DNA of 15,176 nt, from assembly GCA_016284575.1 (NCBI GenBank), contig JAEEPD010000015.1:1-15176 (forward strand), in the 5' to 3' direction. The translations under genes were made by a program, and so were the position numbers. Numbering within the stretch: position 1 is the stretch's first letter; each line of letters begins with the position of its first letter. Positions 7,655 to 14,754 of this stretch are shown in pieces. Origin of the DNA: Bacillota bacterium (lineage in GTDB: Bacteria > Bacillota > Clostridia > Peptostreptococcales > Anaerovoracaceae). The notes beneath the pieces were generated by a model. That model did no database searches and was not told the DNA's origin. It worked only from the letters and a program-made list of their open reading frames with translations.

Positions 7655-7698
7655 AAAAAACCGGGTATCTGCTCAAGCGGCAGATACCCGGTTTTTTT
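7655..7698. terminator. Bidirectional intrinsic terminator between the kinase gene and lepA
   Basis: Arms 7655-7672 and 7680-7697 are perfectly complementary (core CCGGGTATCTGC / GCAGATACCCGG) with a 7-nt loop. A run of T follows on the plus strand (7692-7698) and a run of A precedes it (7654-7660), which is a U tract for transcripts from the minus strand. It therefore ends both the two-component operon and the convergent lepA transcript. Confidence 0.95.
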
Positions 7699-7703
7699 AT
7701 GCT

Positions 7704-9515
7704 TTATTTTTCATCATCATACTTCAGAACTGCCGTAAATGCCTCCTGAGGAACCTCCACCGAGCCGAACTGACGCATGCGCTTCTTTCCTTCCTTCTGC
7801 TTTTCCAGCAGCTTCTTCTTTCTCGAGATGTCGCCGCCGTAGCACTTGGCAAGAACGTCCTTTCTGTAGGCCTTTACCGTCTCGCGGGCGATGACCTTCT
7901 GGCCTATGGAGGCCTGGATGGGTATCTCGAACTGATGCATGGGGATGACCTCCTTCAGCTTCTCGCAGACGAAGCGGCCCCTTGCATAGGCCTTGGATTC
8001 GTGAACTATCATGGAGAAGGCGTCTATCTGCTCCTTATTCAGCAGTATATCCAGCTTCACCAGATTCGACCTTTCGTAGCGGTCGAACTCGTAGTCCAGG
8101 GAGGCGTAGCCGCGGGTCTTGGACTTGAGAGCATCGAAGAAATCGTAGATTACCTCGTTAAGCGGCAGATCGTAATACAGCGCCACGCGGTTCGCGGTTA
8201 TGTACTCCATATGGTCCATGTTGCCCCGCCTGTCCTGGCAGAGTGCCATAATGGAACCCACATATTCCTTGGGGGTCATTATTGTGGCCTTCACCATGGG
8301 CTCCTCAATGTGGTCGTATTCCGTGGGATTGGGCAGATTCGAGGGGTTTTCAATAAAGTACTCGGAGCCGTCGTGGTTCACCAGCTTGTAGATTACGCTG
8401 GGCGATGTGGTGATTATCTCCAGATCGAACTCGCGCTCCAGCCTCTCAACGATGATCTCCATGTGAAGCAGCCCCAGGAAGCCGCAGCGGAAGCCGTAGC
8501 CCAGAGCCTGGGAGGTCTCGGGCTCGAACTGGAAGGCTGCGTCGTTCACCTGAAGCTTCTCCAGGCAGTCCTTTACATTCTCGTACTTTTCGTCCGGGGT
8601 GGGATAGATGCCGCAGTAGACCATGGGCTGAACCTTCTTGTAGCCCTTAAGAGGCTCAGCAGTGGGGTTGTCCTTCAGGGTGACGGTGTCGCCCACTCGG
8701 GCATCCTTCACCTGCTTGATGCTGGCGCAGATGTAGCCTACGCTGCCAGCAGACAGCTCCTTGACCGGAGTCTGATAGGGATTGTTGACGCCTACCTCGG
8801 TCACCTCGTAGGCCTTTTTGGTATTCATCAGCAGAATGGTGTCCCCTGCCTTGACGCTGCCGTCGAAGATGCGGGTATAGATGACAACGCCCTTGTAGTT
8901 GTCGTAGTAGGAGTCGAAGATCAGAGCCTTAAGGGGCGCATCCGGGTCACCTGTGGGAGCCGGGACCTTTTCCACGATGGCCTCCAGCACGCCCTCGATA
9001 TTGATGCCCTCCTTGGCAGATATCTCGGGAGCGTCCTGAGCCTCGATCCCTATGACCTCCTCCACCTCGTCCTTGGTCTCCTGGGGACGGGCGGATGCCA
9101 GGTCGATCTTATTAATGACAGGAACTATCTCCAGGTCCTCGTCCAGAGCCAGGTAGACATTAGCCAGAGTCTGGGCCTCCACGCCCTGGGTGGCGTCCAC
9201 CACAAGCACCGCGCCCTCGCAGGCAGCAAGGCTTCTGGATACCTCGTAGTTGAAGTCCACGTGGCCCGGGGTATCAATTAAATTGAAAATATATTCGTTG
9301 CCGTCCTTGGCGTTGTAGATCAGCCGGGTAGTCTGAAGCTTTATGGTGATGCCTCTCTCCCGCTCCAGCTCCATGTTGTCCAGGAACTGTTCCTTCATGT
9401 CCCTGTGGGCCACGGTACCGGTGTTTTCGATGAGCCGGTCCGCCAGGGTGCTCTTGCCATGGTCGATATGGGCTATGATGCTGAAATTTCTTATGTACTT
9501 CTGGTAATCGTTCAT
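7704..9515 (-). CDS. lepA: Elongation factor 4 (LepA), ribosome back-translocating GTPase
   Basis: A 603-residue translational GTPase, the usual length for LepA. The N-terminal sequence NDYQKYIRNFSIIAHIDHGKST is characteristic. GTPase motifs are G1 AHIDHGKST (15-23), switch I RGIT (54-57), G3 DTPGH (81-85), G4 NKID (135-138) and G5 SAK (166-168). The LepA-specific C-terminal domain is present, ending KRMRQFGSVEVPQEAF. LepA acts on stalled or mistranslocated ribosomes and affects initiation and stress survival. The start is fixed by conservation; the AAGGA upstream (9532-9528) is 12 nt away, a rather long spacing. The gene is monocistronic here: its own promoter diverges from rpsT and a shared terminator follows. 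In Bacillus subtilis lepA and rpsT are also near each other, with gpr and spoIIP between them. Confidence 0.98.
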   Translation of the reverse strand: MNDYQKYIRNFSIIAHIDHGKSTLADRLIENTGTVAHRDMKEQFLDNMELERERGITIKLQTTRLIYNAKDGNEYIFNLIDTPGHVDFNYEVSRSLAACEGAVLVVDATQGVEAQTLANVYLALDEDLEIVPVINKIDLASARPQETKDEVEEVIGIEAQDAPEISAKEGINIEGVLEAIVEKVPAPTGDPDAPLKALIFDSYYDNYKGVVIYTRIFDGSVKAGDTILLMNTKKAYEVTEVGVNNPYQTPVKELSAGSVGYICASIKQVKDARVGDTVTLKDNPTAEPLKGYKKVQPMVYCGIYPTPDEKYENVKDCLEKLQVNDAAFQFEPETSQALGYGFRCGFLGLLHMEIIVERLEREFDLEIITTSPSVIYKLVNHDGSEYFIENPSNLPNPTEYDHIEEPMVKATIMTPKEYVGSIMALCQDRRGNMDHMEYITANRVALYYDLPLNEVIYDFFDALKSKTRGYASLDYEFDRYERSNLVKLDILLNKEQIDAFSMIVHESKAYARGRFVCEKLKEVIPMHQFEIPIQASIGQKVIARETVKAYRKDVLAKCYGGDISRKKKLLEKQKEGKKRMRQFGSVEVPQEAFTAVLKYDDEK

Positions 9516-9612
9516 GGTATATTAATATCCTTCTTAATAATATGCGGGTCGCCGGAAGCGGATCCGCTGCAGGATGGCAGGGTCATATAAAAACGTGAAA
9601 AATTCTGCTCCT

Positions 9613-9640
9613 ATTATATCAAAAAAAGCTTGCACTGCAA
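9613..9640 (-). promoter_or_regulatory. lepA promoter
   Basis: On the minus strand TTGCAG (9640-9635), a 16-bp spacer, then TATAAT (9618-9613). Predicted start is near 9606, giving a leader of about 90 nt. The -35 shares its last base with the -35 of the opposing rpsT promoter. Confidence 0.75.
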
Positions 9641-9658
9641 GTCGTTAGCGTCTATAAT
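9630..9658 (+). promoter_or_regulatory. rpsT promoter
   Basis: TTGCAC (9630-9635), a 17-bp spacer, then a perfect TATAAT (9653-9658): a near-consensus sigma-A promoter suited to a highly expressed ribosomal protein gene. Predicted start is near 9665, leaving a leader of about 39 nt. Confidence 0.85.
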
Positions 9659-9703
9659 TATCAAGCGATATTTTTACAAAGTAATTTGGGGGTAAAAAGA
9701 ATT

Positions 9704-9973
9704 ATGGCAAACATCAAGTCTGCAAAGAAAAGAATCAGTGTAATCGAAAAGAAGACCTTGATCAACAGAAGAGTCAAGAAGAGCCTCAGAGCTACTATCA
9801 AGAACTTCTACAAGGCACTGGAAACCGGCGACATGGCTACCGCAAAGGAAAAGCTGGCTGCTTCCGAAAAGCTGCTCAAGAAGGCAGCTGCCCGCGGCAC
9901 CATTCACAAGAATACCGCAAGCCGCAAGGTCTCCAGAATGACACTGGCCTACAACAAGGCAAAAGCAGAATAA
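9704..9973 (+). CDS. rpsT: Small ribosomal subunit protein bS20
   Basis: An 89-residue, lysine- and arginine-rich, mostly helical protein that binds 16S rRNA during early 30S assembly. The opening MANIKSAKKRI and the core RRVKKSLRATIKNF are typical of S20, as is TIHKNTASRKVSRM near the C-terminus. I chose ATG at 9704 rather than the in-frame TTG at 9686, because MANIKSAKKR is the conserved start and a GGGGGT ribosome binding site lies at 9688-9693. It has its own strong promoter and a downstream hairpin, so it is a single-gene unit. Codon use is biased toward AAG and CTG, as expected for an abundant protein. Confidence 0.98.
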   Translation: MANIKSAKKRISVIEKKTLINRRVKKSLRATIKNFYKALETGDMATAKEKLAASEKLLKKAAARGTIHKNTASRKVSRMTLAYNKAKAE

Positions 9974-10011
9974 TCTCACCCGTCCCCCAGAGCGTATAAG
10001 TTAAATGCGCA

Positions 10012-10050
10012 TAAACCCCCGAGAGTGTCTCCTCGGGGGTTTAGTCTTGT
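10012..10050 (+). terminator. rpsT terminator
   Basis: TAAACCCCCGAG (10012-10023) and CTCGGGGGTTTA (10032-10043) form a perfect 12-bp stem with an 8-nt loop, 38 nt past the rpsT stop. The U tract is interrupted (TTTAGTCTTGTT), so termination may be incomplete. Confidence 0.8.
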
Positions 10051-10088
10051 TATAAACACATATGCAAAAAAACCGGATAAAAGCCTCT

Positions 10089-10117
10089 TTGACTTTAATT
10101 CGTAAAAATGTTATTCT
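10089..10117 (+). promoter_or_regulatory. Promoter of the acyl-CoA ligase gene
   Basis: TTGACT (10089-10094), a 17-bp spacer, then TATTCT (10112-10117). Predicted start is near 10124. The leader contains a small inverted repeat, AGTTA (10127-10131) and TAACT (10140-10144), which might be an operator but could be chance. Confidence 0.6.
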
Positions 10118-10149
10118 AAATCAATAAGTTAGCTCCATTTAACTAAAGG

Positions 10150-10156
10150 AAGGAGG
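10150..10156 (+). promoter_or_regulatory. Ribosome binding site that fixes a TTG start
   Basis: AAGGAGG ends seven bases before TTG at 10164. The next in-frame ATG (10191) has no comparable site, so TTG is the likely start codon. A TTG start usually lowers translation. Confidence 0.8.
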
Positions 10157-10163
10157 TTCGGAT

Positions 10164-11966
10164 TTGAGAGATCATCTCTACGACAGGGCCATGCAGATGG
10201 CCCGGGACACCATAAAAAAGATCCAGGATTCCGACTCCATCTACATGCTGTACAAGGATCTGCGCCCCATTCGCGATCTTAAGCACATGATGGAGACCAG
10301 CGCCGAGCTTTACGCAGACAACCCCGCCTTCATGCAGAGATTCAGCAAGGACAGAGGCTTTGAGACCGTAAGCTTCGCCAGAGCCTTCGAGGACATGAAT
10401 GCCCTCGGAACAGCCCTCATCGCCCGGGGCCTTAAGGGCAAGCGCATTGCCGTAGTGGGTGAAAACTGCTACCAGTGGTGCATCAGCTATTTAGCAGTGG
10501 TCTGCGGTGTTGGCATCATAGTTCCCCTTGACAAGGAGCTGGGCCAGACCGAGCACGAGGGCCTCTGCAGGGAATCGGAGGTAAGCGCAGTTATCTGCAC
10601 AAAGCGCTTCGAGGACCGCTTCAAAGAGATCGTTTCCGAAGGAAACACCCGGATCGAAACCGTCATTTCCATGAACGAGCCCGAAAGCAGCGGGGATTTG
10701 TTGGCTCTTGAAGCCCTGCTCGCAGAGGGAAGAGCCCTTATTGAAAAGGGAGACCGCAGCTTCCTCGACGCGGAGATCGACCCCTTCGCCATGAGCATAC
10801 TGCTCTTCACCAGCGGCACCACAGGCCTTGCAAAGGGCGTAATGCTGAGCCACTGGAACATCTGCACGGACCTGATGATAGCCCCCACCCTGCTGGAGGT
10901 AAAGTCCTCAGACATCTTCTTCTCCGTGCTGCCCATCCATCACACCTATGAATGCACCTGCACCTTCCTGATCTGTATGTACAGAGGCGCCTGCGTGGCC
11001 TTCTGCGAGGGACTCAAGCAGATCGCAAAGAATCTGAAGGAGATACGCCCAACCTTCGTGCTGGCGGTTCCAGCCATCATCGAAAGCCTCTACAAGAACA
11101 TCCAGCGCAGCCTGAAAAAGAGCGGCAAGGCTGAAACGGTAAAAAGGGTCATGAGGCTCAACAGGTTCACGAAAAAGCTGGGTCTGGACCTGAACAGAAA
11201 GTTCCTTGGCCAGATCTACGACGTTTTCGGCGGCCGAATGCAGACCATAATCTCCGGCGGCGCTGCCATAGACCCGGAGATACTGCAGTTCTTCAACGAT
11301 CTTGGCTTCCGCGCCGTACAGGGCTACGGCCTTACTGAGTGCGCTCCCATGGCTGCCCTGAACCCGGACCAGTACCATCTGATGCGGAATGCCTCCGTCG
11401 GCCACGTGATGCCCACACTGGATGTCAGGATAGAAAAACCGGACGAGGACGGTGTCGGCGAGATCTGCATCAAGGGCGACAACGTGATGCTTGGCTACTA
11501 CCACATGCCGGAGGAGACAGAAAAAGCCCTGGAGGGAGGCTACTTCCACACAGGGGACCTGGGCTACGTGGATAAGGATGGCTACATCTATATAACCGGC
11601 CGGGCCAAGAACGTCATCATCACAAAGAACGGCAAGAACGTGTTCCCCGAGGAGCTGGAATATCTGCTCTCCAAGAGCCCCTACATCGCAGAATCCATGG
11701 TATGGGCCCAGGCGGACGAGGGAGGCCAGGACGATGTGATAATCGCCACTGTCATTCCTGAAGCCGAGGAGGTAAAGGAGGCTCTGGGAGACAAGGCCGA
11801 AGACCCCGAAGCCCTCAAGGCTCTGCTGGAGGCAGAGGTTGAGAAGGTGAATGCCGGACTTCCCCTCTTCAAACAGATGAAGAGAACCGTGGTCCGCACC
11901 GAGCCCTTCGAAAAGAACACCAGCAACAAGATAAAGCGATTCGCCGCCTCAAACAAAAAAAAGTGA
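10164..11966 (+). CDS. AMP-forming long-chain acyl-CoA ligase (ANL superfamily)
   Basis: A 600-residue enzyme expected to activate a fatty acid with ATP to acyl-AMP and then transfer it to CoA. ANL motifs occur in order: the phosphate-binding loop FTSGTTGLAKG (215-225), QGYGLTE (386-392), TGDLG (463-467), the hinge GRAKNVIITKNGKNVFPEE (479-497), and the C-terminal catalytic lysine in KNTSNKIKR (about K589). Family resemblance is to FAA1/FadD-type long-chain ligases (AMP-dependent synthetase II). Substrate length cannot be read from the sequence; a medium-chain or aryl acid is possible. No beta-oxidation genes are nearby, so the role may be uptake of exogenous fatty acids for lipids. It is transcribed alone from its own promoter and ends against the convergent asparaginase gene. 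Confidence 0.9.
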   Translation: MRDHLYDRAMQMARDTIKKIQDSDSIYMLYKDLRPIRDLKHMMETSAELYADNPAFMQRFSKDRGFETVSFARAFEDMNALGTALIARGLKGKRIAVVGENCYQWCISYLAVVCGVGIIVPLDKELGQTEHEGLCRESEVSAVICTKRFEDRFKEIVSEGNTRIETVISMNEPESSGDLLALEALLAEGRALIEKGDRSFLDAEIDPFAMSILLFTSGTTGLAKGVMLSHWNICTDLMIAPTLLEVKSSDIFFSVLPIHHTYECTCTFLICMYRGACVAFCEGLKQIAKNLKEIRPTFVLAVPAIIESLYKNIQRSLKKSGKAETVKRVMRLNRFTKKLGLDLNRKFLGQIYDVFGGRMQTIISGGAAIDPEILQFFNDLGFRAVQGYGLTECAPMAALNPDQYHLMRNASVGHVMPTLDVRIEKPDEDGVGEICIKGDNVMLGYYHMPEETEKALEGGYFHTGDLGYVDKDGYIYITGRAKNVIITKNGKNVFPEELEYLLSKSPYIAESMVWAQADEGGQDDVIIATVIPEAEEVKEALGDKAEDPEALKALLEAEVEKVNAGLPLFKQMKRTVVRTEPFEKNTSNKIKRFAASNKKK

Positions 11967-11983
11967 GCTTCAGGAAAGCTCAC
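11955..11983 (-). terminator. Asparaginase terminator, overlapping both stop codons
   Basis: On the minus strand GTGAGCTT (11983-11976), loop TCCTG, AAGCTCAC (11970-11963), then eight T (11962-11955). The stem contains the last sense codons of the asparaginase gene, and the stop codon spans loop and stem. On the other strand the same bases encode the ligase's terminal lysines and its stop (11964-11966). Confidence 0.85.
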
Positions 11984-12974
11984 CCCTAAGGTCCTGTTCC
12001 ATCAGGACCTTTATTTTTTTACTGTCATAGCCCTTAGAGAAGAGATAATAGAGCTTGGCGATAGCAGCCTCGGTGGTCATGTCCTTGCCGCTGACGGCGC
12101 CTACGGCCTTGAGAGCGGAGCTGGCCTCATAGGTACCCAGAAGCACTGTGCCCTGGGGACACTGGGAGCAGACAACCATGACGCTGCCGTTTTTATAGCC
12201 CTTTTCTATTATATGAAGGAGGGCTCCGTCGGTGGCTGGGATGTTTCCGGCCCCGAAGGTCTCGATGACTATGCCCTTAAGGCTCTCGGTCATAATGGCT
12301 TCGAAAAGCTGGAACTGTATGCCGGGGAAGACCTTTATGACCCCTATGGGTATGCGGTCAAGGGGCTGAAAATGCATTTTCCCCTCGGGCCTTTTCCGCA
12401 GCATTGCGCGGTTGAAAACTATGGATATCCCGGCCTCAGCCAGGGGCTGAAGATTGGGTGACACAAAGGCTGTCAGTCCGTCGGAGGAATACTTCATAGC
12501 CCTGCAGCCTCGGATCAGCTTTCCTCCGAAGAAGATGCACACCTCGCAGAGCTCCTCCGATGCAGCTATCAGCATGGAGGTTATGAGGTTTTCTCTGCCG
12601 TCGGAGCGCACCTCGCAGAGGGGTATCTGGGAGCCCGTAAGGATGACCGGCTTGCCCAGGTCCTCCAGCATGAAGGACAGAGCCGAAGCTGTATAAGCCA
12701 TGGTGTCCGTACCGTGAAGTATAACAAAGCCGTCATAGGCGTCGTAGTTCTCCGCTATGAGCTGCCCTATGCTGTTCCAGTCTGATACCGCCATATTGGA
12801 GGAATCCAGAAGCGGCAGCATGTCTGTCATATCCCAGGCCGGCATGCCAGGAGCCCTCAGGGAATCCATGTGATACATGGCCCTGCGGAAATATTCCGCG
12901 TCCGGGGCGTAGCCCCTGTCGGTTTTGGTCATGCCTATGGTGCCGCCGGTATTGATTATCAGGATCTTTTTCAT
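11970..12974 (-). CDS. ansA: Type I (cytoplasmic) L-asparaginase
   Basis: A 334-residue enzyme hydrolysing L-asparagine to aspartate and ammonia. There is no signal peptide, consistent with the low-affinity cytoplasmic AnsA type rather than the secreted type II. Catalytic features are INTGGTIGM with the nucleophile T12, Y22 (RGYAPD) nearby, HGTDTMAYTASALS with T89/D90, LTGSQIPL, and K161 in RAMKYSSDGLTAF. The start has GGAGGT at 12985-12980, five bases before ATG. A minus-strand TATAAT lies at 13003-12998, so the leader is short. It could feed nitrogen or aspartate metabolism; no other amino-acid genes adjoin it. Its 3' end converges on the acyl-CoA ligase and contains that gene's terminator. 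The symbol rests on family type, not on a search. Confidence 0.93.
   Translation of the reverse strand: MKKILIINTGGTIGMTKTDRGYAPDAEYFRRAMYHMDSLRAPGMPAWDMTDMLPLLDSSNMAVSDWNSIGQLIAENYDAYDGFVILHGTDTMAYTASALSFMLEDLGKPVILTGSQIPLCEVRSDGRENLITSMLIAASEELCEVCIFFGGKLIRGCRAMKYSSDGLTAFVSPNLQPLAEAGISIVFNRAMLRKRPEGKMHFQPLDRIPIGVIKVFPGIQFQLFEAIMTESLKGIVIETFGAGNIPATDGALLHIIEKGYKNGSVMVVCSQCPQGTVLLGTYEASSALKAVGAVSGKDMTTEAAIAKLYYLFSKGYDSKKIKVLMEQDLRGELS
11988..12020 (+). terminator. Acyl-CoA ligase terminator inside the asparaginase coding region
   Basis: AAGGTCCTG (11988-11996), loop TTCCAT, CAGGACCTT (12003-12011), then A and seven T to 12020. It lies 21 nt past the ligase stop. On the minus strand the same bases encode the asparaginase segment KVLMEQDL, so the hairpin also constrains that protein's C-terminus. 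Confidence 0.9.
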
Positions 12975-12997
12975 CTCGGACCTCCGCTTGCAGCTCT

Positions 12998-13009
12998 ATT
13001 ATACAACGG
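12998..13009 (-). promoter_or_regulatory. -10 region of the asparaginase promoter
   Basis: The minus strand reads CCGTTGTATAAT (13009-12998) with a perfect -10 hexamer at 13003-12998. No good -35 is visible 16-18 bp upstream. The motif mirrors the rubredoxin -10 at 13071-13082. Confidence 0.55.
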
Positions 13010-13070
13010 CCCCGGCATTTTTGCATAAAAAAGCTTCTACACTGAAAATTCACTTTTATGCCGCACTGCT

Positions 13071-13082
13071 CTGTTGTATAAT
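13071..13082 (+). promoter_or_regulatory. -10 region of the rubredoxin promoter
   Basis: CTGTTGTATAAT with TATAAT at 13077-13082. The -35 position (TTTTAT, 13054-13059) is poor. Predicted start is near 13089, giving a leader of about 60 nt. Confidence 0.55.
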
Positions 13083-13111
13083 TTATCTGAAATCGGTTAG
13101 CACTCACAACA

Positions 13112-13125
13112 GCCGCCAAGGCGGC
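13112..13125 (+). promoter_or_regulatory. GC-rich hairpin in the rubredoxin leader
   Basis: GCCGCC (13112-13117) and GGCGGC (13120-13125) are perfect inverted repeats, realistically a 5-bp stem with a 4-nt CAAG loop. It ends 11 nt before AGGAGGT (13137-13143). It may stabilise the short mRNA or affect initiation; there is no U tract, so it is not a terminator. Confidence 0.45.
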
Positions 13126-13148
13126 CTTATGATAACAGGAGGTATTCA

Positions 13149-13307
13149 ATGGAAAAGTATATTTGCGATGTATGCGGCTATGTCTATGACCCCGAACTCG
13201 GCGATCCCGACAACGGCATCGAGCCCGGCACCCCTTGGGAAGAGGTTCCCGAAGATTGGGTATGCCCCGTCTGCAGCGTAGGCAAGGATCAGTTCAGCCC
13301 GCAATAA
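13149..13307 (+). CDS. Rubredoxin
   Basis: A 52-residue one-iron electron carrier. Four cysteines bind iron: C6/C9 in YICDVCGYVYDP and C39/C42 in DWVCPVCSVGKDQF. The conserved middle GDPDNGIEPGTPWEEVPEDW is present. Length and layout are classic for anaerobe rubredoxins, which pass electrons to rubrerythrin, superoxide reductase or flavodiiron proteins in oxygen and peroxide detoxification. A slight oddity is S43 where the second cysteine loop normally has glycine (CPxCG). AGGAGGT lies five bases before ATG. The gene is alone, with its own -10 element and a strong terminator, and diverges from asparaginase. No partner oxidoreductase lies in the window. Confidence 0.97.
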   Translation: MEKYICDVCGYVYDPELGDPDNGIEPGTPWEEVPEDWVCPVCSVGKDQFSPQ

Positions 13308-13319
13308 GAGAAGATGATG

Positions 13320-13348
13320 AAGCCGGACTCAGGCAGTCCGGCTTTTTT
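13320..13348 (+). terminator. Rubredoxin terminator
   Basis: AAGCCGGACT (13320-13329), loop CAGGC, AGTCCGGCTT (13335-13344) and a T run to 13348. A perfect 10-bp stem 12 nt past the stop. Confidence 0.93.
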
Positions 13349-13380
13349 ATTTCGCAGGTCTGACCACTAATAATACCCCA

Positions 13381-13409
13381 TTGCAGAAACTGCCCTTTTG
13401 TCATAAAAT
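13381..13409 (+). promoter_or_regulatory. Promoter of the LytS-type two-component operon
   Basis: TTGCAG (13381-13386), a 17-bp spacer, then TAAAAT (13404-13409). Predicted start is near 13416, so the leader is only about 18 nt and begins next to the AAAGGAG site (13417-13423). Confidence 0.7.
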
Positions 13410-13433
13410 AGGCTGGAAAGGAGCGGCTTTAAC

Positions 13434-14732
13434 ATGCATCTTTCGTTCCACGATTTTTTTCAGGATAATTTCATAACGCTGGCCCTTCTGCTGGGTGTAG
13501 CTGTGGCTACCATCTCCAGCAGGAAGTCCCCTATCCCTGCCATCGGCTCCATATGGATCATTCTGGCGCTGCTTCTGGGCAGGACCTTCATCGTGTACGT
13601 AAACCAGTACGCAGCGGATTTCCACCCGGAGGCCATCGACATACGCTATGCCACCACGGTGGCTGAGTATATGATCAACCCCTTTCTGATCCTTCTGGAA
13701 ATCCTGATGCTGTTGGAAAATAAGATAGTGAAGGCATTGTTGTGGATACCTGCCATAGCCAACACGCTGATGCTGCTGATACTGCCGCGCTACGGCTATG
13801 CAGTGGTGGTGTACTCGGAGGAATTTCACTACGGGGGAGGTCCATTAAGAGACGCGAGCCTTGTCATAGATCTGTTTTATCTGCTGACCTTCCTGGCAGT
13901 TTCGCTGATCCACTTCAGGAACTATCCGAGAGCCGACAGAAACGTCATCTGGTTCGTCTTCGCCCTGACCGGCCTTGCCATCTGGCTGGAGGTCCAGAAT
14001 ATCATAACAGGCTACCTCAACTCCGTCATTTCCGTGGACATACTCTTCTACTACATGTACCTGAATATGGCCTACCAGACAGACCTGGAGGAAAAGGTGC
14101 TGATGCAGGAGCTGGAGCTGACCCAGACAAATGTAAGGCTGATGCAGGAGCAGATCTCGCCCCACTTCATCTTCAATGCCCTGTATATAATCAAGGCTCT
14201 GGTATTTGTGGAGCCCAAGAAGGCCGTACAGGCAATAGAGAATTTCTCCGTATATCTGAGAAGAAACATAGACTCGCTGAAGTCCTCGGAGCTCATACCC
14301 TTTGAGAGCGAGCTGGAGCATATCGAGGCCTTCCTGGCCATCGAAACGGCTGACGAAAGCAAGCCCATACAGGTGATATACGACATCAAGGAAAACGACT
14401 TCAAGATACCAGCCCTCACCGCAGAGCCTTTGGTGGAAAACGCCATCATCCACGGCCTCTTCAAGATCCAGGGTCCCGGAATACTGAAGATCTCCACCTA
14501 TAAGGACGATAACGGCTATGTGGTGGAAATAAAGGACAACGGGCCCGGCTTTGAAGAAAGGCCCCAGACTCCCGGCAAGGAGAGACGCGGCGTAGGAATC
14601 AACAATGTACGAACCAGAATGAAGCTTCAGTGCAACGGCACTCTGGAGTTTGAAAATACCGGTGACGGCACCTGCGCAAGGCTCAGGATACCCTTCACTA
14701 CCCCCATATTAGTTAGCAATTCTAAGAATTAA
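13434..14732 (+). CDS. LytS-type polytopic sensor histidine kinase
   Basis: A 432-residue kinase. Residues 1-213 are strongly hydrophobic with about six or seven membrane helices (for example ~36-57, 80-96, 100-118, 142-160, 171-191, 198-213), forming an integral-membrane sensor. A coiled-coil-like LEEKVLMQELELTQTN follows. The His_kinase region has H244 in QISPHFIFNALYIIKAL, the signature of the LytS/YehU/YesM class. The ATPase domain shows N336 (LVENAIIHG), KDNGPGF (367-373) and the GVGINNVRTRM G2 segment. AAAGGAG precedes ATG by 10 nt. A response regulator starts 22 bp downstream. The stimulus is unknown; relatives respond to membrane potential, peptides or metabolites. Confidence 0.93.
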   Translation: MHLSFHDFFQDNFITLALLLGVAVATISSRKSPIPAIGSIWIILALLLGRTFIVYVNQYAADFHPEAIDIRYATTVAEYMINPFLILLEILMLLENKIVKALLWIPAIANTLMLLILPRYGYAVVVYSEEFHYGGGPLRDASLVIDLFYLLTFLAVSLIHFRNYPRADRNVIWFVFALTGLAIWLEVQNIITGYLNSVISVDILFYYMYLNMAYQTDLEEKVLMQELELTQTNVRLMQEQISPHFIFNALYIIKALVFVEPKKAVQAIENFSVYLRRNIDSLKSSELIPFESELEHIEAFLAIETADESKPIQVIYDIKENDFKIPALTAEPLVENAIIHGLFKIQGPGILKISTYKDDNGYVVEIKDNGPGFEERPQTPGKERRGVGINNVRTRMKLQCNGTLEFENTGDGTCARLRIPFTTPILVSNSKN

Positions 14733-14754
14733 TTACATTAACAGGAAGACTGAA

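Noticed and set aside
7935..9281. A 448-codon open frame on the plus strand inside lepA
   Set aside because: It is antisense to a fully conserved lepA, has no family motif, and its content (runs of Leu, Val, His, Gly) mirrors lepA codon bias.
9557..9568. AGCGGATCCGCT palindrome in the lepA leader
   Set aside because: Self-complementary without a loop and in no known regulatory class; likely chance.
9686..9703. Extended rpsT start at TTG 9686
   Set aside because: It would add MGVKRI before the conserved MANIKSAKKR and would overlap the ribosome binding site.
10908..11549. A 213-codon minus-strand frame inside the acyl-CoA ligase gene
   Set aside because: Antisense shadow of a gene with all ANL motifs; no ribosome binding site and no recognisable domain.
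13097..13105. TTAGCACTC, an exact left arm of the CIRCE element (HrcA operator), before rubredoxin
   Set aside because: The right arm GAGTGCTAA is missing after the required 9-nt spacer (13115-13123 reads GCCAAGGCG), so HrcA control is unsupported.
14718..14730. AATTCTAAGAATT palindrome at the end of the LytS-type kinase gene
   Set aside because: AT-only arms with a one-base centre; not a credible RNA hairpin and not a recognisable LytTR site.
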